The notes under the pieces: model-generated
Database searches by the model: none
Told to the model about the DNA's origin: nothing
The model's input: only the letters and a program-made list of their open reading frames with translations
Origin: Sanderia malayensis
Lineage: Eukaryota; Cnidaria; Scyphozoa; Semaeostomeae; Pelagiidae
Reading direction: 5' to 3'
NCBI GenBank assembly: GCA_013076295.1
Contig: RQOL01000532.1
Location: 868,001-932,000, forward strand
DNA: 64,000 bases
Part shown: one piece after another, positions 53,056-64,000 of the stretch
Layout: each line of letters begins with the position of its first letter
How positions within the stretch are numbered: position 1 is the stretch's first letter
Program-made: the position numbers and the translations under genes

Positions 53056-56000
53056 CTATATAAGAAAAGGAAGTCACGTTATAGACATAAAGATGCATAA
53101 AAAACAATAACCACATATTACATTGAACAAAATGTTAAGCCGAATACAATGCCTGCTTAATCATATGGCTGCATTAATCAAATATTTCAAAACAATGCAT
53201 GCAAGATGTCGGTCTAATAGACTTGAAGGCTCTGCTAAAACAAAAGAGTTTGGGACTGATTGTTGTCATGCTTAAGACTTAATAAAGATAATTGCTATTC
53301 CAATGGAGATATGGTTTAAATAACCAAAGCATGCCTTACATTGTCCGAACTATCAGTTAAGATACTATTTCATTGTTAATGCATTAGACTCGACGGGAAA
53401 CAATAAACAAATGACGAATCCATCAAACATATCATAATGGGGTATATGCGTGCACAACATGAATGACGTGCAAATAAACATTTAAAAGACAAGAAGATAA
53501 AACTATATGAAATGATTTTAAACCTCTGTGAAGCATTGTGAGCAGCCACTGTTCTTCAGAGACAGTTGACTACTGAAGGCTTTACTCGCACGACTGTGAA
53601 AGAAGGTAACTTTTAATTATTTCAAAATTGTACCGAAATCGTAAACAATAGCAAGCACACACAAGGAAGGAATTTTGGCCATACCTGACAAATGCCATCA
53701 AAGACTGTAATTCCTGTGCAGCATTTAGCAATGCCAATTCATCGAAACGAATCTGCTCCATCTACAAAACGTGTTGAAACTATCAAATATAAATCTACAA
53801 TTCTTTTCTTTATTATATCATTAAAAGGTTGTGTTGTACTATTAATACAATAATTATAACATACTTAATAGATCATAACTTTCGAATACTCATCTTTCAA
53901 AAATCACGAGAATCAGTCAAAAAAATGTTGTTCGGAAATGAATACATTGTATTTGTAATACTTACATTTGAAAATACATAGGTAAACCGAATCATGACGG
54001 GTGAAAGTAAGCATTTCATTGTATCACATTGTACCTACAACAACATAAGCATCCAAGTTATTTTGAATATTTTCAAATGTATTGTGAGTGCATGCAAATA
54101 TTTCGAGCTTTCTGATAATACGCAGTTACGGATTGCGATCACAGAGTTCTTGGAATTGGGTGCAATAAAAAGCGTACAATGCAAGGTAAAATACAACAGA
54201 TTGAAAGCAAAAGACAATAAAGTGGAAGTTACATCATAAGACATTTAGTCCATCTCACAAAATCTAATATTTGTTAAGCAAATTGATATACCTCGGGTGT
54301 TGCACCAGAACAAGTTATGAGAATGGCCGACAACTCATACAAGTAATACTGCAAAAGCATAAACAAAAACAGTTATTAATATAAAGTAGTATACCACTTC
54401 ACAATACGGACAACATCACACAGTTCAGCTCTATAGTAGACATAACGCTTCATGGCATCCAATTAATATCAATGTAATATCTTTAAAGTCAGCTCCCAAA
54501 GTTTCTAACACACCTGCTTACAGGTAAACCTCGATAAGTCAACTACCATTCAAGTATAAATTTGATTGCTTCCCCTGACCATGATAACCTTTACGTTTGC
54601 TCCACACTTAAACTTCGATATCTCAAGCTCTTATTTACGCGACTAATTTGCTCTTGTTACATGGTGTTTAATTTATCAAGCTTGAAATGGGAATAGCAAA
54701 CATAGTGGCATTACCAAATCATCTGCAGACATCTTCGAAAAATTCTTATAGTTACAATCCTACAAAGCCAAGTAAACTTCAAATCAAATTGATATAATCT
54801 ATTACCAATGTAGAATTATGCAAAACATAGAGTGAGTAAATGAAACAAATTCCTTTTCGTAAATTCCGTTAATAAATGAACCTGCAACACAATATATCTA
54901 ACCTTTCCATCCACTAGTAAATTAATGAATTGTCTTAACAGCTTATCTGAAAATGGCTGCATTTGTGTCCTGTAAAGTAATATGTACGTCATTACAAAAA
55001 ATGAATCTAATACAACCTAATAAGATGATGAAGCTATGCAATTTTCAATCAGCATTTCATGTCATAAGGTCGTATCAAAAATATGAACAGGGTACGATAA
55101 TCGTATACGAGAATAACAGATATAATAGAGCATAAAAATAATTGCAAACTGATGATGATCGCTGGAATTTGCGATCGAATATATAGTTTTAATTTGATTT
55201 GATATTAAAACAAATATGTTTAAGCTTCTCGTATTACTTTTTGCAATTAAACTTTATGCCCGAATCAACATATTCAAGCATAAAAATAGTTTACTCACTT
55301 CAGAACTTTGACGAATCTCATTAAAAGATAGCTTGCTCTACTGCATATTCTAGGTGATGGATTCCTCAAACCCCTTTCATCTACAAATGCTTCCTGTAAG
55401 AATATTATCGCAAATTATTAATAAACGCATGGAAGTAACATTTCCAATTTCGATGATTAGATAAGGTATGCAAAATGTAAGGGAGCGATTTGCTTACAAG
55501 AACAATTGGAATGTGCTGAGTTTGAGCATAGAAGAATCTCTCGTATCTTGTTACTGTTTCAAAGAACTAAAAAAGAGATTACTTCGGTTAAATATCTATT
55601 TCTCCTTGCATTAAAATCGTATTAACCAGTTCTCTTATCAAATATTTCAAACGCAATTATATCGGTTGTTACACAAGGAACGTTACTAGAGCTGCAACTA
55701 ACATGGTTTGTAGTTGATGTCTATTCTCCTTCCAGGATTCAACCCAATAATTAAAATTGCAAATCACATGAATGGTACTTTGTAAAAGATTAAGATAACA
55801 AGAACAACATTTTATCAAGATATTTACCTGCAATCGTACAGCCACGTGTTCAATATATGATACTCTGCTTGTTACTAGCTGCAAAGTCAAACAGAATAAA
55901 AAAACGCATGGTCAAAAATGGAACAATATAATAAAATGACAACAAAAATAGAGCAAAAACATTAGAATGAAATATCTTGCCATCGTCATCATGTCTTGAA

Positions 56001-59000
56001 GCGCAGAAAATTTCTGTGGATCAGTGTAAAGGTCTTGTCCCTAAATAAATAAAGTAAATCATGGAGTGATTAATTAAAGAATTCCTTACCAATTGTTCTC
56101 ATATGCAGATTCTAATAGTGTTAATTAAACAAGTCTTACTGGGAGAGCTTCACCAAGTTTATAAATGAGATGAACGCCAAGCTCTGTGTCAAAACAAGAG
56201 GCACTTTCCAAATTTCTAAAACGAATTTGACACAAATTTGTTTTACTCACTTAAATCTATACCTTTAATCGTGCCTTACTCTAATTAAAGGAAGTGGTTA
56301 CATCGCCTTGGTACAGCTATGCTTGTATTCCGAGTCCATAACATTTTATGAAATAAATTCATAAGTAAAAAGACACTCACTGAAAGGTATTTCGCACGTA
56401 TTCATGGAATGTTTTCACAACGAGTTCTCCATCCTGGTAAAAAAGTGTTAAACAGAATAAAATTACCACCACTAAACAGTACACGCGCAAGAGATTATAA
56501 ATAGTTGATACGTACAATTTTCCCGATGTTGTCAATTAATACTTTCATCTGTTTTCGAAACTCCAGAAACATAACTTCATCTTCACCCTGTAACAGTAAC
56601 AAAAAAGTAGACATTCATCCAAACAAATCATGCAATATATAAAATAAACTGAGACACGTATTTCAAAATAATTATTTTTACTTTTCGTTCATCCATATTC
56701 ATCTATTTCGAATTTGGAAAACATACTTATTTCGCTTACCTCATCATCAAAGTTATAATCCTCTTCGTACTTCATCTTCGTTATAACGATGCAAAGAAGT
56801 TTCTACAACAAACATAAAGCTATCAATAAATTAATATGCATAAAAGAAACCTTTATTCAAACAGTGAGAAGCTTAGTGGAGTAGTGACTTGGACAAGTTT
56901 TCCATTTGCACATACCTATCAATCTTCAAAAGAGCTTTGAATTAAATACTGGTACTTTAGCGAAAATTTAGATCAGACAATGATTGGTCTGTATACTTGG
57001 ATAGTTACATATGCAAAGCTTACCTTAAGTGATTCGGCATGTTGGCTTGGTAAGTGTTTCATCTGCAACATAACCGAACATATTATTCTAAAAAAGCAGT
57101 AACGTAAAGGCACCAGTTACACTCAACATTAAAGTAATCATAGATATAAATTAATAACTGGCATGCCATCTAATGTTTTGTTAACTTGGGCAGTTATGAA
57201 CTGTAAACATATTGTGCATTTCAAAAGTATGCATATACAATTTCTAACCCTAAGTAGCTATATTATACAAATTAAAGCAGACAAAAGTGTGAACAATACC
57301 GTCCGTCAATTTAAACATGAAAATTGTAATTCATGCGTTATCTATGTGCAGCAATTTTTGACCAAGTCGGAAGATAAATTCAGACAGAAGGAGACCAAAT
57401 AAATTACCTGTTTTAAAAAACCGAGATATGAGTGTGCAAATTCACTGACTGTTTCAGAAATATCATCATCATCGTGACTAAGAAATCTAAAACAAAAGGA
57501 TAAAAGTGAAGAACAATAAATTATCACGGTAAACGTACGAGACTGTCCTTGTCACAATACTCTTCATACCCTAAACTATATTTACAGAAATTACCTTAAA
57601 AGATAAGGAATTTTCCTTTCTATTGCTTGAAGAATAGTAGTGGATTGACTTATCTCTCCATTTGCTTTTGGAAGTCTAAATAAAATACAAAACACATAGC
57701 TTAAACATACTGCACTAAAACAGCTGATAAATCTGGGGACAAAAATAGAAAAAGTTATCTGTGAAGTCTTATTTATAGGACATAATACTCCTCTAGCATA
57801 TCAAGATCTACATATGGATGCATTTGCATGAAACGTATGTATTCAGAAAGCAATTTAAAATGTGGTTCACTAAACTGTTGACGTTAAAAACTAAAAAACT
57901 AACTAAAAAACTAACTTTGAACAGCAGGATAGAAGCTGTACTCCCATTCCATTGATCAGCTTTGCAACTTTTGCAACAAAGTCCAAATCCTCTCCCTTAA
58001 AATAAAAAACCATGTCATAGATCTTTGACCATGTCAAAGTAGATAGATGCAATAGCAAAATGAAATGAACTCTAAAGAAAGATTTAAGTTCTTACCTCAA
58101 CAGGAGATAAAATTCCAACATTTTCTAAGGCATCGGTTAAAGATTCAATAAGGCTTGTTTTAGCCATTGGCTCCATCCCTGCAGAAGAATCCATCAACTC
58201 TCTTCATATTTAGAACAAAAATTCAAATCTCATCAATAATAATACAAAATAACACCAATACATAATTGATACATGATCAATACATAACCAATAATAATGA
58301 TAAATCTAACTGCCGGGAAAGCAGATAAAGCTACAGCTTGCCATAGAAACTCAAACTCAAACAATCAGCACCTTTATTGACAATTTCATGGAAACAATCA
58401 CATGCACTTTCCCTCAGTTCTTCTCTGCTAAAATACTGCAGAATTTTTCTGAAAAAAGAAAATACTCATAATTAAAAAAATAAACAAAATTAAAAGCTAA
58501 AGCAAATATTTAACTTACACCTAGAAAAGAAGACAAAAAAACACAATTTATACCAAAACTCTGAGTTTCATGCTCCTGTGAACAATCATCAGTTGGTAAG
58601 TTAAACATTACAAGAGTAGAAGCATATTACATCTCACAATCAAAAGAATGTTTGCAGTAGCATGAAACTCAGAGTTTTGGTATAAATTGTGTTTTTTGTC
58701 TTCTTCTCTAATACTCTCTACTCTCACAAGTATCGAGAGCTCTAAACTGAACAAGAGTTTAACTTTAAATGAAAGTAGCTTCCACCTAAATAAAACATAC
58801 AGAGATATAAACTTGTCAGCTTATTTGTTTACTTATTTTATCTTTTATTTTCATTTTTATTATTTACTTTTATTTCCTTTTATTGTTATTTTCAGTGAAC
58901 TAGGTATATCTGGTAAAGATATCTGTAGCATCAAGCAATAGGAAACTAACCCAATGAATCGCTCATTTGCAATCAAATTAATATCGATCCATGAAACATA

Positions 59001-62000
59001 AGCACCAATAACTTCAAGACACAAACATGTTAACTCTGCATTCACATTGTCATACAACATCTAAAAAAACATAAAAAAACTTAAATTTATTCATCTTAAA
59101 AGTAATTTTGATGGAAACAGAGCTAAAGTGACACAGAGTTGAATAAGTTATCGTTTCTATAATATATAACTATTATTTAATGCCTCAATGCCTTGACCAA
59201 GTCATATATATACTGTAGTACTTACCAATAAATTAAACCATGAATTAACCAAATCTGGAACACAATGAACTCGCATTGAATCTTTAATGTTTGTGTTTCT
59301 TTCCATCTCCTAAAAGATCAATAGTTATTTGTTTGAATAAATGCATTACAATTTCAAATTTTGAACAAAATTAAGTGTTTCAAGATTAGTTGTGTTCTTA
59401 ACTTCATGATGACAAAATAATAATGACCTTGGTAATGGTAATATTAATTAAGAAACCAACGTTTTTGCAAAACCAACACCTTATAGATGGAATTAGAAAT
59501 AAGAATAATGTATAGGGTAATATGCAAACTCACCTCATGGGAATGTGGGATATGTCTGGCAACAACCTCCTCATCTATAGCCAGTAACATCATCAAATAC
59601 ATCTCAACAGCTTTTGGACCAGTTACAATCAATTCCATCACCTCTTTAAAAAATGTCAGCCACTAAAAAATCAACATAGAGTGATAACATAGAGAATAAA
59701 AAAACAATTTATAATGAAACAATGGTTCTTGATATCATTAACATTGAAGAAAATGGAAAAGGTATTCTTTGTTTTGACAGGTTACTGAGCCAAGATGAAT
59801 TTTGCATTAAAATAGTTCAAGGGGCTAAATGCAGATGCTCAAGTCATCATAGAAAGTTGTCAACCATAAACAGGGTAATTCAATGTCCTGCCAAAATCAA
59901 TCAGGAACATTACTGGTATGACAATCAATGTATTCAAGGATAAACTGGATTCTTTTTTGAAGACTATACCAGACGAACCTCAAATAATTGGATACACGGC
60001 AATCAGAAGAGCTGAAAGCAACTCAATTATTGACATGGTCAAATTTAGACCATCTGTAAATGGACTGGCACACACTGCCGATCCTTAAGATTTATATCTT
60101 AAAAAGTTTATTTCAATAGGATTTCAATAGGATTTCAATTATATTCTGCCTTATGGATTGTGACATTTACCTTTGATGGATATTCTCGTACAAACAGAAG
60201 ACAAACTATCTGGGCAGTTTTCTTCTTTATGAATAACTTCTGATCATCACTGCAGATCTAAGGCATAAAAAACATTGGTTCATAAATAAACAAGAAGTCA
60301 AGTTTATACACTCCAGTTGCACCAGGCCGTCAATTATTATTACATATAATACAATGCCAACAATCAAAATTGGCAGATTACAACTGATCTGAATTTACTT
60401 TTGATCACTTGCATTATTTACAAAAAAAATGAAATTTAAAGATTTGCTTTTCTCGTAATTGTTAAATAAGGTATAGCATAAATGAAATCAAATCATAATC
60501 TTCATTACCCTTCTAAACCATTCCATGAGATGCAGCTTAATACTCGTCAACTGTTCTGCCGAAAACAGTGAATACCTTGGGAGCAATGCAGAATATTCAT
60601 ATCGTACGGCAAACTTAAACCCCCAATTCATTAAGCACTGACTGATTCCAAATGCTTTTGCATTCCCCTTGAACGTTCGGCATAGAAGTGTTGCACCCCC
60701 ATAAGAGCTAAAATAGCATTTAATTTGCGGTATTGATTTGACAAAACTAGACTTATACCCTTCACATAAACCTCTTCAAAGTTGGCCCAGTGTTCATTTT
60801 CTTTATCAAGGTTCAAATATGTATGTAGGTGATTGCACATGCACATCTATGTAAATGTAAAAAATCTATATTCATTTGTCTGCATAATTACCTTATTTTA
60901 ACATGATGCTCCAACACTTGAAGAAGAAAAAACTTTACTTTGTCATCACTAGAATAAATGGATGCTTGAATGTAAAGTTTCTAGTTGCAAAATAAACTGC
61001 CATAAATCCTTGAATAAGCGCCCCTCTCAAATAAGTGCCCACTACCTCCATCTTAAGAAATGGGCCCTTGTTCGAAATTTTAGCCAAAACAAGTTTTGAT
61101 GAGTTGGCGTACTTCAATCCAGAAAAGGAAAATCCGCTTAAAGCAGATGAGAGTGATATTGCTGAGGCCTGTCCGGATGAGTTACTGATTGAAAAGGATG
61201 ATAAGTGCAACAAAGATATAGATATTATATTATTGTGAATTTGTTTTTGATCTAGAACATAAAAAGCGTGTTTCTTCAAATCCTTCTTTTACTTTTTTAT
61301 TCTTCTTTTATTCTTTGAAACTCAGAATTGCTCGTCTTGCTTGAATTGCTTTGAAATCCAAAAAATCAAACAAGCTCCCCCCTCAAATAAGCACCCCCTT
61401 TGAGGCTCAAAAATTAAATAAGGGCCCAGGCACTTATTCAACGCTTTACGGTAGTATCTCCATATTGAGTTGTGTTTCTGAGTTGGTCAAGAATATCCTG
61501 TCTTGTACCTATATATATTTTTAGCCAAGGCTTCTGAGCATAATTTCCATCCTTCATTTGTGTTCTTCAGTTGTTCAAAGTAGGCAAGAAGCTAAAAATA
61601 TGGAAACAAATAATGAGACATAGAAGTATAGCTTGTAGAAGGAGACTTGTATTTTGATTATCCACTTCACTTTCATATTCAATATATGTGAAAATGGATA
61701 ATCAAATTTAAATATTATTTACCTAACCATTAAAAATTGGCACATTTTAACAAGAAGATGGGAGAGGAAAACTTGAGCTTTCATCTTAGGGGGGGGGGGC
61801 AACACAACACAACATGGACTCGTTTTTCATGCCCCACCCCCCAACCCAGTATGAAAAGTATGGCAGGTTCACACCCGAGATTTTTTTTGTAAATTGTCAC
61901 TGCACACTTGATAAATTGGGTGTGTCCAAAACATAAGGGCGTGGCCTTGGTAGTTTCACACCTCCTGAGACCAGTGTTTCAGTATGCCATGAGGGGGAGG

Positions 62001-62416
62001 GAAATCTGCATCATCGCGCGAAACGCGAAAAATTTTTTACACTTGCGGAGTGGAGTGGGCCTACTTTAACTTTCAAGTGCAAGTTTCCATCCTAAATTTG
62101 CGAGTTACTGGGAACAAATACAAACTTGCCAACCTAGGATATGAGTATATAAAATTCATATTGCACACTTGAAGTACATATTTGTTGCATTGCACACTTG
62201 CACACTTGGGATTTTAGGCTGCACACCCGAGATCTCGGCGAAAACTGCCATACTTTCCATACCGGCAACCAGACTGGTTGGAGCGCATCTGGGTAAGGAA
62301 CTGTACCATTGTGTCATTCTGATGGTAGACTCTTGGAGTACAAAGAAGATACTCACGTAGTCTTGTCGAGTTTTTCCATCGCCGACAGCCAAAGCATGAA
62401 GTGCCTGTTCATCCAT
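50526..62416 (-). CDS. XPOT: Exportin-T (tRNA exportin), 37 exons
   Basis: Nuclear export receptor that binds mature tRNA with RanGTP and releases it in the cytoplasm. The spliced reading frame is about 973 aa, against about 960 for vertebrate XPOT. It starts MDEQAL as in other animals and aligns along its whole length, with landmarks LLAYFEQLKN, VKFFLLQVLEHHVK, CLCLEVIGAYVSWID, YEEDYNFDDEGEDE, VRQYLHRMIICLGDELLP, DIQEFIPLINQL and LPACIMTPLKESFDL. HEAT-repeat solenoid of the importin-beta/karyopherin superfamily. All 36 introns keep phase; one uses a GC donor. Introns are mostly 60-700 bases. The C-terminus differs from the usual one: after IFLK it reads a short hydrophobic extension to 50526. 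Confidence 0.95.
53524..57062 (-). CDS. XPOT: Exportin-T exons 14-28
   Basis: Exons: 57024-57062, 56740-56802, 56516-56587, 56381-56433, 56140-56215, 55981-56040, 55828-55878, 55498-55566, 55299-55393, 54903-54969, 54715-54759, 54292-54348, 53966-54034, 53685-53761, 53524-53593. They encode the middle HEAT repeats (FLEFRKQMKVLIDN, FFETVTRYERFFYAQ, SYLLMRFVKVL, SRASKAFSSQLS). Exon 56381-56433 starts the small-exon series. Exon 55981-56040 ends ATGACGATG before GCAAGA, a GC-AG intron. Parts of this stretch diverge most from vertebrates. Confidence 0.88.
57408..62416 (-). CDS. XPOT: Exportin-T exons 1-13
   Basis: Exons (high to low): 62357-62416, 61509-61591, 60892-60948, 60509-60575, 60171-60257, 59534-59662, 59226-59309, 58951-59060, 58372-58448, 58096-58178, 57916-57995, 57595-57675, 57408-57486. 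These hold the N-terminal RanGTP-binding region and the Xpo1-like domain (KTAQIVCLLFVREYPSK, VEMYLMMLLAIDEE, NTNIKDSMRVHCVPDL, LRESACDCFHEIVNK, AKLINGMG). Each junction is GT-AG and in phase. Confidence 0.93.
58526..58706. repeat. Inverted repeat in exportin-T intron
   Basis: About 48-base arms (GAAGACAAAAAA(A)CACAATTT... and reverse complement, including CCAAAACTCTGAGTTTCATG) separated by an about 85-base loop. It lies in the intron between exons 8 and 9. Reads as a small foldback/MITE remnant. No target duplication identified. Confidence 0.75.
59720..60090 (+). pseudogene. Possible LINE ORF2 3' fragment in exportin-T intron
   Basis: In the intron between exons 5 and 6. From about 59890 a frame reads VLPKSIRNITGM, then FKDKLDSFLKTIPDEPQ to a stop near 60089, similar in type to the C-terminal tail of many invertebrate LINE ORF2 proteins. 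The sequence before it (59722-59943 in another frame) is not recognised. Weak assignment. Confidence 0.4.
61000..61451. mobile_element. MITE, CCGTAAATCC family, diverged copy
   Basis: Ends CCATAAATCCTTGAATAAGC (left) and CTTATTCAACGCTTTACGG (right) are inverted relatives of the 31541-31793 element, with the same C-rich runs (CTCCCCCCTC, AAGGGCCCAGG). TA follows on the right. The left TA is lost. It lies in an exportin-T intron. Confidence 0.7.
61740..62340. other. Intron 1 of exportin-T, unassigned repeat-like content
   Basis: Contains a poly-G run (61789-61799) and two related stretches (about 61860-61930 and 62170-62250) sharing GCACACTTG, CACACCCGAGAT and an inverted AAGTATGGCAG. This suggests a decayed element, but no target duplication was found. 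Confidence 0.4.
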
Positions 62417-62876
62417 ATTTGAACCTTTCCACTTCAACCAACATAATACATCAAGCGGCCTAGCTACTTTCTCGTTGTTGATAGTTCTTTTCTTTTGATA
62501 GTTGATTTGAAGACTGAGGGGATTGAAGACTTAACTGCAGTATTTCGGCCAAAGAGTTTCTAATGAGTAAAAAATTAATCAATTAAAATGATGATAAAAA
62601 TGACTGAAGTCATATTGCACTGCAGCACGTGTGAAAATTTCGTGAGATTTTGTTGAAAAGTGAATGCGAGGCTACTTTCAGTCAGGGTCACACAAAGAAA
62701 TAGTGGATTTTGTTGATTGAAATATCTCAACCAACAACTTGATAAAATTGGGATATTTCCTCAACAGATAAAAAATACAACCTTCATTAATAACCTTCCA
62801 GTAATTTGTCCAATCAACTGTTTTTAATCCCATCCTCAAATTCTTGGATGGGTTTGAGCTCGAAAAATTTACATAT
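62417..62876. other. Upstream region of exportin-T
   Basis: Presumed promoter and 5' UTR of exportin-T. No TATA box or other motif stands out, in keeping with a housekeeping gene. A hAT element begins 468 bases upstream of the ATG. Confidence 0.5.
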
Positions 62877-62884
62877 TTAAACTC

Positions 62885-63705
62885 CATAGCATTTTTTAAG
62901 GAATTTTTACTGGGCGACAAAACCCAGGTGCGGATCTAGAAGCAATGCCCGTAGGCAGGGCTCTGGCAGGGGTCCAGGGGCGCAGCCCCCGGAAGCTCGT
63001 GATATTTTACTATTTCTGAGGCCTTAAAATGGCGCAGGATTACGAAAATTCTTATTCTGTTTCTTAATAGAAAATCACAAGAAATACACATCCTTGCATC
63101 CTTGCTCCAGAAAAACTTTTATGAACCATTGAAAGGCGATTTCTTTTATTGTTATAGCTGCTTAAGAAAGGTTAAGGATCTTACAAAAAACGACATTTCA
63201 AACAAAACTGAGTAAACTGAGATGTTCTTCAGGAGGAGAAAAACTGTTTGATAAAATCGCGACTTTGATACACTTCTTCATCAGGCTGTCTGTTTCTTCT
63301 GTCTTTCGCGGTTAAAAACTTTGCGACCGCAGGACGTGGGTCAAAGTGAGCAGTACCCTTCCCATTTATCTCAATTATCAAGTGGCAATTTACAGTATTG
63401 CGACTTGTGGATGATCTTTTTGAGGATTTGAGCTCAGTATGGCTTGAGACAACCCTCTCTGGTGTTTTTAAAGTGCTTTTGTTTAAATATTTTTCATGCT
63501 CTAATATATTGCCACTTACAGTATATATAATGAAGGCAAGCAAAAGCAACATCTATAGTTTTATTGTTGGTTTTTATCTCCGTTCTGCCAGTGAGTTTTC
63601 CTCGTGCCTTGTCGCCCAGTTTCCTAAATTTTTATCTCCTGGGCGACAGTTCTGGTGAACTGGGCGACATTTAGTCGCCCAGTCATACAGTTAAAAAATG
63701 CTATG
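62885..63705 (-). mobile_element. hAT DNA transposon remnant
   Basis: 821 bp with inverted ends CATAGCATTTTTTAA and an internal ACTGGGCGAC motif near both ends, flanked by a perfect 8-bp duplication TTAAACTC (62877-62884, 63706-63713). The 8-bp duplication is diagnostic of the hAT superfamily. It carries a minus-strand protein fragment (63229-63552) and an extra small hairpin of GGGCGAC/GTCGCCC units near 63600-63690. Located just upstream of exportin-T. Confidence 0.85.
63229..63552 (-). pseudogene. Protein fragment inside hAT element
   Basis: 107-codon frame. The segment GTAHFDPRPAVAKFL followed by KDRRNRQP looks like the region preceding the C-terminal tail in some hAT-family transposases, but I cannot confirm this without a search. 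The hydrophobic N-terminus (LLLLAFIIYTVSG) probably does not represent a real start. No catalytic residues are visible. Confidence 0.4.
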
Positions 63706-63713
63706 TTAAACTC

Positions 63714-64000
63714 AGAGTCAGAAACAGACAAAACTGGTTCACGTGCTTCTCAAGTCTTCAAATATGTCACTCATGGCTGCATAAGCCCTTTCAAATATCT
63801 TACAGAAATTACATATTACATTTCTACTATTACAACCTGATCTTAAATCTGTAACTAATATTGCAATAAAAATTGAACAAATAATTAATGTTTTTTGGTG
63901 ACTCTATCGGCATTTTTCCGTTGCTTGAGGGAGATAAATTCCGATCTGACACCTGAAACTCTCGAATTCAAAATAGTGTTGATCTTCTTGACAATCTCAT
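63714..64000. other. Unassigned right edge
   Basis: AT-rich sequence to the window edge. Nothing recognised. Confidence 0.5.

Noticed and set aside
61850..62260. Inverted AAGTATGGCAG motifs suggesting a transposon in exportin-T intron 1
   Set aside because: The pairing is short and imperfect and no target duplication could be found.
1..64000. CRISPR arrays, operons, Shine-Dalgarno sites
   Set aside because: Nothing of this kind is present; introns, polyadenylation signals and element types show a eukaryotic genome.

Overview
This is an AT-rich metazoan nuclear contig. It has spliced genes with many short introns, a Pol III-type 5S rRNA gene, and dense layers of mobile elements. The combination of a TIR/NACHT receptor gene, DIRS-like, Penelope-like, BEL/Pao, Gypsy, pogo-like, Harbinger and hAT elements, and the style of the 5S gene fits an early-branching invertebrate, most likely a cnidarian. 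That assignment is an inference from family flavour, not a proof. One run of 100 Ns (11508-11607) marks an assembly gap. Only two host protein genes are convincing, both on the minus strand. Layout: 1-14.8 kb is a transposon graveyard: a decayed Gypsy element (1-3.1 kb), a BEL/Pao integrase (3.1-5.9 kb) split by a Harbinger-type and a pogo-like insertion, and a 5'-truncated LINE (6.5-14.5 kb) split by a complete Gypsy element with both LTRs. 14.8-17.7 kb is a foldback element with nested insertions. 18.0-33.0 kb is a 15-coding-exon TIR-NACHT receptor gene read right to left. Its predicted product is about 1,164 aa, with one TIR at the N-terminus, a NACHT ATPase, and two further TIR-like units at the C-terminus. 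Its introns hold at least five small DNA transposons. 33.4-36.8 kb is a second foldback element, with two 1,430-bp arms. 36.1-41.7 kb is a near-perfect 2,801-bp tandem duplication that runs from inside that element into a Penelope-like reverse transcriptase (ends 42.4 kb). 42.9-43.5 kb is a Gypsy gag relic. 43.7-48.5 kb is a DIRS/Ngaro-like tyrosine-recombinase retrotransposon with split direct repeats. A 5S rRNA gene lies at 48.85-48.97 kb. 50.5-62.4 kb is exportin-T (tRNA exportin, XPOT) in 37 phase-consistent exons, followed upstream by a hAT element (62.9-63.7 kb). How the parts relate: exportin-T carries mature tRNA out of the nucleus and is the housekeeping gene of the window. The TIR-NACHT gene is an innate-immunity/cell-death type receptor and appears unrelated to it. 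The other coding sequence is mobile-element protein, nearly all interrupted by stops, frameshifts or later insertions. Several insertions are so well preserved that the target-site duplication and uninterrupted host frame can be read directly, giving a relative order of events. The strongest novelty candidates are (i) the TIR-NACHT-TIR-TIR architecture, whose three TIR units share a 1-0-1 intron-phase pattern, and (ii) two foldback elements encoding the same EAD(T/C)R...TD...TGxD nuclease-like domain, each with its 3' half duplicated in inverted orientation.
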